Origin: Theropithecus gelada
Lineage: Eukaryota > Chordata > Mammalia > Primates > Cercopithecidae
Length of the DNA: 64,000 nt
Direction of reading: 5' to 3'
NCBI RefSeq assembly: GCF_003255815.1
Contig: NC_037669.1
Span: 136,115,558-136,179,557 of the forward strand
The notes beneath the pieces are model-generated. The model was not told the origin of the DNA, did no database searches, and saw nothing but the letters and a program-made list of their open reading frames with translations. This document shows positions 12,588 to 25,800 of the stretch, piece after piece; the stretch's first letter is position 1; every line of letters begins with the position of its first letter. The translations under genes were made by a program, and so were the position numbers.

Positions 12588-12878
12588 TTTTTTATTTTCT
12601 ATTTTTTTGAGACAGTCACCCAGGTTGGAGTGCTGTGGCGCAATCTCAGCTCATTGCAACCTCCGCCTCCCAGGTTCAAGCAATTCTAGTGCCTCAGCTT
12701 CCCGAGCAGCTGGGATTACAGGCGCATGCCACCACGCCCGGCTAATTTTTTTGTATTTTTAGTAGAGATGGGGTTTCACCATGTTGCTCAACTGTTCTCC
12801 ATCTCCTGAACTCAGGTAATCCACCCGCCTCAGCCTCCCAAAGTGCTAGGATTACAGGCATGAACCACTGCATCTGGC
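12588..12878 (-). mobile_element. Alu (AluS-like)
   Basis: Reverse-orientation Alu flanked by a perfect 15-bp duplication AGTTTCTGCTTTTTA (12573-12587 and 12879-12893). Confidence 0.95.
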
Positions 12879-12893
12879 AGTTTCTGCTTTTTA

Positions 12894-14481
12894 AAAGAGA
12901 CCTGCAAGAAAAGAGCAAGGCTTATATCAAAGGAATAAATGTCTAACAGTAGAATTCCAAGTATTAGACACCCAAGTGAAGCTGAACATGGGCAGGACTT
13001 AGCCTGCACCCTTGGCTTCACACTTCACATCACCAAATAGGAAACCCACTTGTATTTTTCCCCTATGTATAGCTTCAGCCTTTCCTGTTACAGCCCTAAG
13101 TGCAATGCTGTTTCGTTTGTTTCCGGAACTCTAGACAGTCTGTTCCTTGGCAGATTCTGTTTGAATTGTAAATTAAAATATGATAGCATGGAGAATAGCA
13201 TGCAAGGTTGGAGATTAGCGACAGGAGTCAGTGTGTTCTGTTCTGTTAGGGTTAATATCATGTGGCATAAATTTCATAATGAACAACGAAATTGTTATAT
13301 AATGGGGCAAGTACAAGCCCCATATAGTTCAAAGCAAGTGACCCCACACCATCTTCAAAATCTGGGACTCTGTCATAGTCTAAATTTATCTGATTTGTCC
13401 CAGCTAATTGAGCACAAAGACTCTTAATCCTACAACACTCATTTCATCTGCACTGCTATGTTTTAAATAAGAGATTATGCTTATGTTATACATAAAGCAC
13501 CTTCTCATACATATTTTCATACTTAATGTACTGGTAAATCAATTCCTTATACATTCTTTCACTTGACCCACAGAGGCAGTATTATTCCTCCATTACATGA
13601 GTGATTTGGTGCCAAGGAGATTGTTGCCTTACCCAGGGTTACACGGCTACATGGAGTCAGTCAGAAGTAAGATACTGGATTTTAGGCCAATGTTTTACCA
13701 ACAGATTTAGACCAATATGTTACAAGTGAATATTCTAACATACTGGAACAAATATTAGATAAAATAGATTCCCAAGATTACACCTAACTCAACTAGGAAT
13801 CTTACTCTTATGTCACTCATACTCTGAAAATGCCTCATTCCCATTTCTCAGAGATAAAATTTTTACATTTTCTATAATGGTCCTCTTCTGAGATTCAGGG
13901 TAAAGAAATCACATAAAGATGAAAATATAAAGATAGTTATGCTTCTTTAGTAAGCTTTTTAAATTCAACTTATTTCCAAACTAATGTGAGCAATGCTGAT
14001 TCCCTCTCTGCCTTACTGAACGACATCTCTAAACTCAAACATACCCAAAGGATGACCATTATTGTTTACTTAATGGGAAAAATTTAAAAATATATGTGGT
14101 GACTATTTCCCCTTACTTTACAAAGGGAAACCAACATTGTAACAACACTGTAAATAGCATATCTGGCCTTTTCTAAATCCAGTATATTAGAATATTCACT
14201 TCTATAATAATGGTCTAAAAGGTATGAGATAGTTTTAAATCTCTGTAGCAATACCAGTTACCTGAAAAAGCTAGCTCCAAAGTGAATTTAAGTATGCTTT
14301 AAATGTGGATCTAGGGACATTCTATACAGGTCTACTTTAAGAAATATATGGGATGTCTGTACCTCTACCCCAGGAAGATGCAATAAGATTCTTAAGTATC
14401 TATATTTTTGTAAAATATTCCAACTCTTAAATGTCAAAACAGGAAATACAACACTTTCAATATTAAGGAGCTATATATATG
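12894..14481. other. Non-coding sequence with a MIR at 13560-13705
   Basis: 13560-13705 resembles a plus-strand MIR/L2 core (GAGGCAGTATTATTCCTCCATTAC; CCCAGGGTTACACGGCTA). The open frame at 13050-13427 shows no protein family features. Nothing else recognised. Confidence 0.5.
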
Positions 14482-14774
14482 TATTTTATTTTATTTTTTG
14501 AGACAAGGTCTTGTTCTCTCACCCGGGCTGGAGTGCAATGATGTGATCACAGCCCACTACAGCCTTGACATCCTGGGCTCAAGCAATTCTCCCGCCTCAG
14601 TCTCCCACATAGGTGGGACTAGAGGTGCACACCTGGCTAACATTTGTGTTTTTTTGTAGAGACGGGGTTTTGACATGTTGCCCAGGTTGGTCTTGAATTC
14701 CTGTGCTCAAACTATCTACCTGCCTCAGCCTCCCAAAGTGCTGAGACTACAGGCATGAGCCACTGCACCCAGCC
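14482..14774 (-). mobile_element. Old Alu (AluJ-like)
   Basis: Diverged reverse-orientation Alu from TTTTGAGACAAGGTC to GCCACTGCACCCAGCC. Confidence 0.92.
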
Positions 14775-14860
14775 AAGGACACATATATATTTTAAGACAT
14801 ATCCTTCAAAGTTAAGAAAAATTGAGAAAAGAAAAAAAAAAAATCACAATAATCAGACAC

Positions 14861-15321
14861 CATGGTTCTCAAACTGTGCACCAAGGCACTAAAAGCCACT
14901 GCAACAAACTCACATAGACACAAAGTGAACTATTAGCTTGTGGTCAATTTTCAACACAGCATCATGCTACCTTCCATTTAATGATGTCATGTTTGCACAG
15001 CTGGCTGGGTTTTCAGTGGCCATGGTGATTAAAAACATGTATGTTGCAAAAATCAGCGTGAAACAGAAAATGAGGATGGCAGTGATCTGATAAGCTTTAC
15101 AGTGCTCACCAGATGCACATATCCCATTCATAGTTAGCTTTAAGGATGGAAAGAATGAATTTTTTTCATTTACACATATTTTTTCAAATGGCTATGTTGA
15201 TAGGACATAACTTTTTAAGTTGTTTTGTAACTATTAATAAATGGAACTGTTACTTATTTTGGCCTAGGGACACTACTAAAATTACTAAGGGAACTGTCAA
15301 AGAAGAAAGTTTGGGAACCTC
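14861..15321 (+). mobile_element. hAT-Charlie type non-autonomous DNA transposon
   Basis: Termini GGTTCTCAAACTGT and AAAGTTTGGGAACC are near-perfect inverted repeats of the Charlie/MER1 kind, 450 bp apart. No transposase frame. Part of the open frame 15146-15484 lies in it and is not a gene. Confidence 0.7.
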
Positions 15322-15540
15322 TATACTAAATTCACATCAGGTACTCCAGCAGCCTGACCAGAAAAAGACAAAACAAGTAAAACAATGCCATTCAAAATGT
15401 ATTTTATTTAATGATGAATCTTTAAGTTTCTCTTTAAGCAAAAATCTAACAGAAAATAGGTCAGGACAGCCACATAACCATTAAATTAAGTAAATGAATT
15501 CTCCAAACCATCTCATTTCTTTAAAAAATCTCTGGGTACT

Positions 15541-15829
15541 GGCCAGGCACAGTGGCTTCTGCCTGTAATCCCAGCACTTTGGGAGGCCGAGACAGGTAGA
15601 TCACTTGAGACCAGGAGTTCCAGACCAGCTTGGCCAACATGGCAAAACCCCATCTCTACCAAAAACACAAAAATTAGCCGGGAGTGGTGGCGTGCACCTG
15701 TAGTTCCAGCTACTTGGGAGACTGAGGAAGGAGAATCGCTTGCACCTGGGAGGCGGAGGCTGCAGTGAGCCTCCCACTGCACTCCAGCCTGGGCAACAGA
15801 GCAAGACTCCGTCTGCAAAAAACAAAAAA
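15541..15829 (+). mobile_element. Alu (AluS-like)
   Basis: Full Alu flanked by AATCTCTGGGTACT before and AATCCCTGGGTACT after, a 14-bp duplication with one mismatch. Confidence 0.95.
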
Positions 15830-15842
15830 TCCCTGGGTACTT

Positions 15843-17786
15843 ATTGCCAACTTTTTGGAAATCTCAACCGTGTGCTATATGGCTAATTCAGTCACTAACG
15901 AATCATGTTATTCTAATTCTTGAGTCTGAGTAATAGGAATATTGGGGTATGCTAATTGCATTATTCTACTTTTGTGTATGCTTGAGTATTTTCACGATAA
16001 TTTTAAGAAGGTCGTTGAACACCTAATAGTCATGATATACAGAATTCTTGGTACTCCCATAAACAAAATAAGCACAATAAGCAGTTCAATCTATTATATG
16101 CTCACTACTACTCACAATAAAATAGAAGTTGTTTTCCAAAAGAATCAAAAGATGAGGTTGTCTTACTTAGCTAGATTTTTAGTCCACTGAAACTTTCTTC
16201 TTATTCAGAGTATCAATCATCCTAATGCAATTAAAGACATCTTGAAAAAAGGCTCATGTTTTCCACACCATTTATGTAGCCATATTAAGTGGAAATTTTA
16301 AAAAGTTTTCTCTAATAATGTTATTTTTTAAAAAAGAATGTTTTGGCAGGTTTCATATTGTCTAAAAGAACAGTAATATATACACATGGAATGGCATTCT
16401 GAAATATTAAAAAAGCATTTAATGATTAGAATTTGACACACTACTTGAACACAGTGAAGTTAACATAAGATTCCTAGCTGCTTTTCTTAGAATCTATATA
16501 CATTAATTAGAATAACTCACTAACAATCTACTGAAAAAACAAAAAGCAAAAACAAAAACAGCTGTGTGGTGTTTATATAGCTTTTGATAAAAGAACTATT
16601 AAGAGGCAGAATGTCAGTTTTGAAATACAGGAGTTCAAGATTAAAAACCTAATACTTTTGTTATGAGTTATGCTAAAACAGTAAAAAAAATTTTCAAAAT
16701 ATAGTTGTCTCAAATACAGTCTTATCAGATAGCAGAAGGCCAGGCAAGGGCACTGACTTGAAGGGAAACAGACCACGGAAATATGACTGCCTGAAAGTAA
16801 CTATGGAATTCAATTTCTCAACATTATTATTTCTTCTGATCTTCATATTGATGATTCACTAGTACATTTACTTTGATGGGTTTACTCAACTCTGATAACA
16901 TAGTTTCAAATAATTAAAAGGACCTTATGTATTAAACAAAGGTTAAATTGTTCTTGAGAAACTGACAAAAGATTTGGTCAAATGTAAATGAATATGCAAT
17001 AAGTCACGTAAGTCTGTGTATATACATATATATGACTTTAATTTTATAAGTGCATGTGTATACGCACACCTTTAGCTCATCATTTAAATAAAAAGCTATC
17101 CAATGTTTTGTATCTATTATGTTCCCTGTTAACACTGAGCAAAATGCTAATGCCTCCTATGTATGTAAAAGACATAGAGTAAGTTGTTATATAGAAACCC
17201 CTGACACTATACGCAATTTCTTATGTCCCATATTCTGATAATGTCTGTCCTCTTGGCTCTCACTTCTTGGACTTTCTCATAAACATGGAAGCTTCATGAC
17301 AAAGTGTGAAAATCATCATTTCCTCCTTTATGAAGTATACTGAAGACAAAGGGATTAAAGTCATTTCACATTTAGCAAAGCTATTTTATGGCAACATTGT
17401 TACAACACAAAATAGACATTGCAGTTTACAATTAACAATTACATAGTGATTTCATAACAATTAATACTACTTACTCCAATTAACAAAATATTTCTTTATA
17501 AAAAATATGTTCAAAAGGAGGTTTACATTCACTTCTTTAATATCAAGGTTGTAACAATGGTCTTAGGAGATGCAAAGACAGAAAATTACTTACCTTAAAA
17601 ATCTGTATTCTTGAAGATATATACTCCACTTGGATACTGCTCAAGGTTTAGGCTTCCCAGACAACTCAAGAGGATTTTGGAGTTGTACTTAATATACCCA
17701 AGAAATAGCCAAATTTCCTAAACTCAAAATTTTGCTAACCAAGGGCCCATAACAAAGTTAAAAGACACCACAGGGTTCAAAAGTGA
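15843..17786. other. AT-rich sequence, nothing recognised
   Basis: About 1.9 kb without a recognisable repeat or gene; low G+C. Could still be part of a long GMPS 3' UTR or plain flank. Confidence 0.4.
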
Positions 17787-17797
17787 ACAAATATGTT

Positions 17798-18091
17798 GTT
17801 TTTGTTTTGAGACGGCATCTCACTCTTGTCACCCAGGTTGGAGTGCAGTGGTGCAATCTCTGCTCACTGCAACCTCCATCTCCTGGGTTTAAGTGACTCT
17901 CACACCTCAGCCTTCCGAATAGCTGGGATTACATGCGCGCGCCACCAGGCCCTGCTAATTTTTACATTTTTAGTAGAGATGGGGTTTCACCATGTTGGCC
18001 ACACTGGTCTCGAACTCCTGACCTCAAGAGATCCGCCCGCCTCAGCCTCCCAAAGTGCTGGGATTACAGACATGCACCACCATGCCTGGCT
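17798..18091 (-). mobile_element. Alu (AluS-like)
   Basis: Reverse-orientation Alu with 11-bp flanking duplication ACAAATATGTT (17787-17797 and 18092-18102). The only Alu between 15830 and 24940. Confidence 0.95.
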
Positions 18092-18102
18092 ACAAATATG
18101 TT

Positions 18103-21100
18103 AATGAGTTAATTAAGATGGTGCTGCTCAAATGATTCTAACTCAGGAAACTTAGGTTGCAGGTAGGTAATATCTAGTTCTCTAAAGAATAATACCCAAA
18201 TGGCAGGAGGATTTATGTGTTGGTGCAGTAATAGCTCAGTCTGTTTCATGACCTAGCTAGAGTCAGAACTGGAGCAGTGGCTACAGCACAGGGGTGGCTT
18301 TCTCCTCTCTGAAGGAAAAGTAAAGAAGTAGGAAGAACGAGGTTGAAAGAACAGCCTACACAGTTGTTGCCCAGATCTCGAAATTAGCAACAAGTATGTC
18401 AGCTGTCCTAATTATTACCAAACAGGTCCTGGGAGTGTCTGACATACAACATAATAAAGGTATAATCAGTTCCAGAATCTGGTTCCTGGATATGAACTAA
18501 TTTAGCTCTAAGACCTTCAGCAAGACTGTCTCTATGGCCTGCATTTCTCTCCTATAGGTTTGACAAAGATTCACCCGTAAGTTTGATGAAGATAGGCTAG
18601 ATATGGCCCTCAGTAAGAATTTATTCTGGCTGGGAGATTTAAAACTGTAAATGCTTGAGTTCTACCTCCAGATTCTAATTTTATTTAATTGGACATCAGA
18701 CCATGGTGTCTGATTAAATAACTATCCAATTATTTAATTGGGCATATTGTATTTTTAACTCCAGGTTATGTAATAGGCATGAAGTATTGAGGAACACTCA
18801 CAAAAAGGTTAAGAGTTCAGTGAGACACTGAGGCCTCTTCAGTACATAAAAATAGGGTTGCAAGTTAGCATCTTGATACTCTTTGGGGGATTCCATATCT
18901 CTTCACTTGCCATTAAGTGAAACGTTCAGAAATTTAAGAGTCAACAATGCCATCATTACTGCTGTCAAAGTCCTTCAGTGATTAAAAAGATATCGTGATC
19001 CCTCCATCAGCTGGTGTTGTTAAATTACTTCAGTAAGAACAAAAGATGTGCTTTCCAAGGGTGGAGACATCCAACTTGTATTCAGTTCCCCATTACATTC
19101 TGGATTTGGGTCAATGAAAGCAGCATCCATTGGGGTGATAGCTAAGGCGTGCCCTCGCCACATATGAGTAAGATTTCTGGAGGGGAGTAGTGTGGAAAAG
19201 TGGTTTTACCATTGGGCAAGAGGATGTCAGAGAATTTCTGAAAGACATGGCTATCTCTAGAAACTCACTGTAAGTAAAGAGACAATTAACACTTTCGAAG
19301 CCCATTTATCCCTGATGGTCAATTACACACTAAGAACTTCCTTTTTAAGATTTGCCCTGAAGGGCCCTAGAGCATTACCTCTTCCATGCAGAGAATCAGA
19401 AAGCTTGGATTCTAGCTCTAGCTCCCAACAATTAGCTGTATATAACTGATGATGGGTGACTTCATTAGTGTCAAAGCCAAAGCATATTCTCTGTCAGCTT
19501 TTCAAAAAAACACGCAGTAAAGAGAGATTCCTACCAGGAAACTTTGATGGGTGTTTTTCAAGTGTTATCTCACAGCAGAAGATTCCTCAAGTGGTCAAAC
19601 CTTGCCAACAGCTTCAAAAAAAAGGTAGCTAGGATTTAACTTTACAGTGCATTTTGATGTTTCCCTTTGTGTCGTATCTGACAATAAAAGAACTTAAAAA
19701 AAAAACAGAAAACCCAACACTATCCAGCTTCTCCATTCTGTCTCCTGCTTTGCTTTTTCTTGTTTATAAAATACAAATTGATGGCTGGATTTGATGTTGA
19801 AAATTTAATATAGTTATCTCATGTCACAGATAAACAACAAAAATGACTTGACCAAGTTCACAGTGTTGTTTAATGTCAGAGCAAAGCACTAAAGATGGAT
19901 AGTCCTGCCTTTCTAATTTGAACGCTCTTATCTCTACAGGTTAGGATCAAGTTATTCAGCAAAATAGGCTATCAGGAGGTTAAGCCCAAACAGTGAGGAC
20001 ACAAACTTTTATGATGTTTGACTAAATGCATGCAGTTTACCTCAAGATTAAGGGATTAAAAAAAGGTTGGAAAACAGTGTAACCCTATCTCCTGGATACA
20101 TCTACAGACCTGCATTTAGGAATTATGCCAGGCTGTTATTTCTAACAGAGCTGATGATCATAGATGGGGCCTTTAGGCAGGACTGGGTATTTGGTTCTTA
20201 AAAATGATTCTGTGCCTGCCTATCTTAGGAATAAATAATGCTTTCAATGATCTGCATTGTTCTGTCTACCTAAAAGGTACAAAGAAAAAGAATATATTTA
20301 ATTAAAGAGAGATGTGTCCCAGGTAGATGGTAAGCAATGGGAATAAAGTCATGATATACCCAGCATAACCAATGATGAATGTTATTAGCCTGGTAGCCAC
20401 CATTCTAGTCTTAGTTGAAAATAAGCATCTCATAAGTTTACATAATTTTAGGTGTCAGAATACATGTACGGAAAGGACAATCTAGACTAAGGAAACCTGA
20501 AATTTAATTCTGAAATTCATTAGGGAACCATGCCTAAGATGAGTTTATTTTCTTAACTGTAAAATGGAAGTGCAACCTTTAACTTTCCTCAGTGGCTCAG
20601 ATGAAATACTGTGAAGGTACAGAGTAATGCTATATGACACAAAGCAAAAAGTGCTGTGCAAAAGAAGACAGTGTGCTAAATATTAGGAAATTTCTGAGTT
20701 CCAGAAAATTTAGATTTTTAAGAAACTATGTCATGTGAAGACGTGTTTTGGAGAAACAATTTTTCCAATATTGTATTTATATATTAGGAGGGATTATATA
20801 AAAGGTGTTCAAAAACAAGTATCAGGAAAACACTAAATTAAGCAGAATTTAGCAATTGTTTTTAACTTCAGAATTTCTCAGAGCTTTGAATATTGTATAC
20901 CATGAATCTCCAAGAAAGGACAACTGAGCTTATTCTCCCCAAACTTATATGACCACCTAATCCTTTTTACATGGACCTTCTCAGTGGAGCAGTGTTCCAT
21001 ATAACATACTTAGGGAACACACATTCTTACTATCTATTTTCCCAATTCCTATTGTTTGCTTCAACACAAAATAGTAAGACACTGTGGCTAGAATTTTTTT

Positions 21101-22765
21101 TTCCATATAAACATAAACGTGTACTGACACATGTTGGTAAGCATTTTATAGGCTGTCTATTCTAGCTCTCAAATAACATGACTCTAAATCTAAACCAGAT
21201 CACTAACATAGCCTCTTTCCAGAAGGCCATAATGAGTACCTCCTCATCAGGATAGAGAATGTACCCTTTAAGTTTTGTAGGAGTCAAGTACCCCTTTGTC
21301 TTGGGCACAGATTTCTGTTAAGACAGACAGAAACTCTTCCCTTGCTGGTCCAGCAGCAGTTTTCTTGTTCTCTGGACCAGCCAGAATAAAAAGACGACTT
21401 CTTGCCATGCATCATTTGTTGTTTATCTAACACTGAATCCCAAATAAAATTTCACACCTGATTAATAGATCTGACCTTTTAAACTAGAAAAGCAGCAGCA
21501 ACCTGAGATGGAATTGGTAAGAGAAAAATATGGTAACATTCTTAGCTAAAATACTGAGAGAAACGGAGAGTTTAAGTCTACTACTGTCTACAGTACTTAT
21601 GTGAATGTTATAAAAGATCTGTTAGAAACTGGTGGCGATGGCAACAAGTCCTGCACCAGTTCTTAAATTCTCTCTTATAGCTAGTAGAAAGGATTACAAA
21701 GTTTGGCAAACATCTTGCATGGATCAAGACTGTTCACAGATGTCTGAGCAACGAATAATATGTCTATAGATTAGATTTAAGAGGTCATTTTACAACTGTT
21801 TACTAGAAGATATAAACATTTTTGCTCTCCCATTTGTAAGCTGTAGGTATGCATCATGGCTTCTGTGATCTCAGAGCTGTTTCTCGGACCAGCAAAAGAA
21901 GAGATGAAAATGCTCCTCTTGACCTCTATCTGCACTACACCAGAAATGTCACTGAGCCAGTTTCTTCTAGGGAGATAACAGAAACATTCTATGCAAGGCT
22001 GTGGGGGGCTGGTAATATAAGGCTAGGAGGATAAAGCTCCTTACTAATGAACAAGCTGACATTGAATAACATGGCATCTATGTGGAACATGGTTTGAAAA
22101 CATTTTAAGATCATTCAGACATCTGAGACCACTCACAGTTTCTTCCTCCCAAGGCTGTGAAATAAAATTCAAAAGTACATCAATAAATTCCTGGTGCTTT
22201 TCCATTTTATGGTAGCTTACATTTTATACCCTCAGTGTCCTTCAAAAGTGGCTGGAATAGCCCACCTATACCTTTATCTGATATGTTCATCTCTTTTTCA
22301 CCCTTTGGAGAAGTAACATTACTTACAAGAAAACTGATTCTCCAAAAAGTATATATACATAGTACGTAACACTGGTAAATAATGGGTGTTTCTAACAGTT
22401 CTTAGAAACTGGCAAAGAGACAGAAGCCCGTAACTACCCCCAAACTCACCCACCTTCATACATCTTCACAGAGACATCAATAGCAACAGTGAATGTATAC
22501 ATAAAGAATAAGTGAGGCAAAGGCAAAAGCAGTATCAATCTGTCTGAGTGTAGGCAATGGTGCCTTGATTATTTACCCGTACAAATTCTTCAGTCCCTTT
22601 TGGTTATCCCCAACTCAGCTCTTAAGCCGCAGATTTTTGCTGTGGAGAACTCAGATGTGATGTAGCTGCTCCAGTAACTCTTTTCACAGTACTGCATGTC
22701 AATAATGGGAATGATTTCTAATCAATTTAAACTGCACACGGTACTTTAATAGAACAAGAAGTTTA
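18103..22765 (-). other. GMPS: Possible GMPS 3' UTR and flank, repeat-poor
   Basis: 4.7 kb directly downstream of the stop codon contains no Alu or L1 that I can recognise, in a window where Alus otherwise come every 1-2 kb. That fits a long 3' UTR under some constraint, but I see no proof of where it ends. AATAAA on the gene strand occurs at 20544-20549, 18680-18685 and 18620-18625. No convincing reading frame lies here. Confidence 0.35.
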
Positions 22766-22867
22766 TTACTCCCACTCAGTAGTTCCTGGGGGCTTTGATG
22801 TTAAGTCATACATAATTCGAGAAATACCAGGAATCTTCTTAATCTCAGTGACCATCTTTAATACCAC
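22766..22867 (-). CDS. GMPS: GMPS last coding exon, residues 661-693 and stop
   Basis: 102 bp: 33 codons and TAA, acceptor TTAATAG. It ends in SRIMYDLTSKPPGTTEWE, the conserved GMP synthetase C terminus. The stop codon overlaps an AATAAA hexamer on the gene strand (22762-22767), which is unlikely to be used because cleavage there would leave almost no 3' UTR. Confidence 0.97.
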   Translation of the reverse strand: MVLKMVTEIKKIPGISRIMYDLTSKPPGTTEWE

Positions 22868-25800
22868 CTATTAAAAAAAATTACAGAGAAAAGTCAGCAT
22901 CCACTGCATGTCCACCAGTCCTAGAGGGCTTACATTTCTAATTTAAAATTAAAAGTTGACTATTTTCACTATTGTCCTCCACGTATATGGGATGGTTTCC
23001 GATTAATCTTATAGAATGAACCTATTCCCCTCTGCAGGGATAGGTTTAAGTTATTAAGGTTTAAAATATTAGTGACTTAAACTCAGTACTACTCAAAGTG
23101 TGATCCACAAACAGGTGCTAGTCTGCAATTTGTGTTTGTGACTGAGCCACAACAAATGCTTAAGAACATACAGTGATTTGACATTGCTGTGGCATCTAGG
23201 CATGTGATTTTATGTGTTTCAGCCAATGCTCTGCAAATTATCTGCAGCTTAAACATACAACTCTAAGGGCCATTAATCATTATCAAGTATACAGGAAGAG
23301 AGGATGGCCTGCTCACTTGTCAAATTTGGCAAATTTGAGTCTAAGAGAAAACTAACTAAGCCACATTCCCCAACCCATCTACTTAGCTACAACCACAGCC
23401 TCGTGTTAGTGCACTGGAGGCAGCGGCCCAACTGTGAGACAAAGTCTCACTTTGATTTTCACTTGCTATTATGCAAGTAGCTCCTTTGGAATGTTCTGGT
23501 GAAAACAAAGAAGGATCAAAAATTGAGTTGGAATTGGTAGTAGGGAGAATATTTAGGCAATTCTTGGGTGTCTGGCCATAAAGCTATCAAATTGCATCCT
23601 TATTTCTAACAAACTCTTCTTCACTCCTAGAGTTTTCTTCTTTATTTGGGGAATACTATTTGTAAAGTAGAAACTGGCAGGATTAGATAAAATTATTATA
23701 ATTGATTACTGTTTATATAGTAATCAGACATTTGGAGAGCATTTATAACTTAAGGCCTTTTTCTGCCCCAGTGTATTAATCAAATATGTGAAAATTAAAA
23801 AAAAAAAAAAAAAGGCCTATCTTATGAACAGAAAACCAACATCAGAAATACAGCACTGGCACAGCCTATTCCATTCACTGTATTATAAAATGTAAGAGGC
23901 ACTGAGAACATGCATTAGAAAAAAATATATAAATTACCTCTACAGGGATCTCATTGCCAGGTGTTGCAGGTATACCAGTCATGAAGTCACTAGTAATAAA
24001 GGTTCGAATAACCACAGATCTCTGGCATGAAGGCTGCTTTTGAAGTGGGTCCCGATCAAAATGTAATGGTGTCAAAATCACCGGCATCTGGCTGATTTTC
24101 CCAGCATACCCTAGAGAAAGGTACATGTAGAACCAATCACCGCACCATAGAAAAGCACTCTCAGTTCAATTAAATCCTCCCAGACAATATCTGAAATCAC
24201 ACATACACACACAGCATAGTTAAGACTGTCATCATGCATTGATTCTAGCTACTTGCAGAGCATTTTAATTGGACTCAACCACAAATGCAAAAAACAGAAT
24301 TTGATCACATCAGTGATGTTTCACTGATGTGCTATAGAAAGAGTCCATTCTCATTATTCTCTATTATAATTTGCAGTATAGTTATAGTCTACACTGCAAA
24401 CAATGAATTAGTGAATATTGAACCATTTCTCCCAGGGGATATGGAGGGTTAGGTCCCTGCAAGCCTCTGATTGCAATATTTTCATCAACTGATTAATATA
24501 TAACCTTGTTTTATGTATGTTTCTGATTTAAGACACTGTATTTAATATTTATTATAGATTCATTCATACTGAACTCAAAATCAATAGCTCTTTAACTCAT
24601 GCCTGAATGAAGTTTATCTAACACACAGATTTTCTCTGTAAGGTACATCACAGCATTCCTGTGCTTAGGAACCCAGACAGCACTTCAACACTATACTTGA
24701 GATACATTTTAAACAGCAAAATCACTAACAAAAAGCATAAAAATGCAAAAGATATTTCATCAAGGAGACCATGAAAAAGACTTGTTCACATTATGAGAGC
24801 TGGAACAAGAAGGCACAGTGTCACCTTGTTCAAACTCAGCTGGGAACATCTAAGTCTGGAAATTCAAATTTTCTGCTGCTCTGTGCATACCCACAAATTG
24901 CCACAAAGGTGAATATATTTTATTTAGAAGCAACATTATAGGCTAGGTGCGGTGGCTCACACCTGTAATCCCAACACTCTGGGAGGCCAAGGCTGGCCTC
25001 ACCTGACTCCTGACCTTATCACCTGAGGTCAGGAGTTCGAGATCAGCCTGGCCAAAACAGCAAAACCCCCATCTCTACTAAAACTACAAAAAAATAGCCA
25101 GGTGTGGTAGCAGGCGCCTGTAATCCCAGTTACTCAGGAGACTGAGGCAGGAGAATCACTTGTAACAGGAGGCGGAGGCTGAAGTGAACCAAGATTGTGC
25201 CACTGCACTTCAGCCTAGGTGACACAGCAAGACAGACTCTGTCTCAAAAAAAAAAAAAAGCAACATCATAGAACATTCAAAGATTTAAATAATAAAAACA
25301 AAAGCATCTAAAAAGCAAAAGCTACATCCTCCTACTCTTAATGTCAAGCTTCCAAAAACTAGTTTCAGAGGGTAGTGATCAAAAACATGAGCAACTTACC
25401 AGACTCCCTGAGAATGTTATGGGCCTCAAAATCTGCTTGGCGTAAAGTACTGAGCACCCCTGTTGTCAAGAAAGTGGGAGTAACATCTGTAGGAGGTTCT
25501 TTAACTGGTGGGCCAAATATATAAACAACTCTGGAAACAAAGAGGTAAAAATAATAGAGCAATTACATTTTAAATGTAGAAATTACATTTTAGTATGAGA
25601 AGCAAGGCACTTAGAACAGTAACATTCTTTCCATTTCCCACTTAGTTTTAGGCCCTTCTCCTGCCCACTTCATCTCCTCAAATGGATAGGACAACATGTA
25701 AGATTATAGGAAGGTCTGTGTTCTATGTGCTTTCCTCAAAGTGTGTTCTCTGGAACATTCTGTATCTCAGAATGTGCAAAGATGTAAGTGATTATTACGA

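Noticed and set aside
15146..15484. 112-residue open frame
   Set aside because: Mostly inside a hAT-type transposon remnant with no transposase features.
21849..22034. 61-residue frame on the plus strand, antisense to the possible GMPS 3' UTR
   Set aside because: Short, and without motif or family resemblance.
22762..22767. AATAAA overlapping the GMPS stop as polyadenylation signal
   Set aside because: Cleavage would fall within about 20 nt of the stop and leave almost no 3' UTR.
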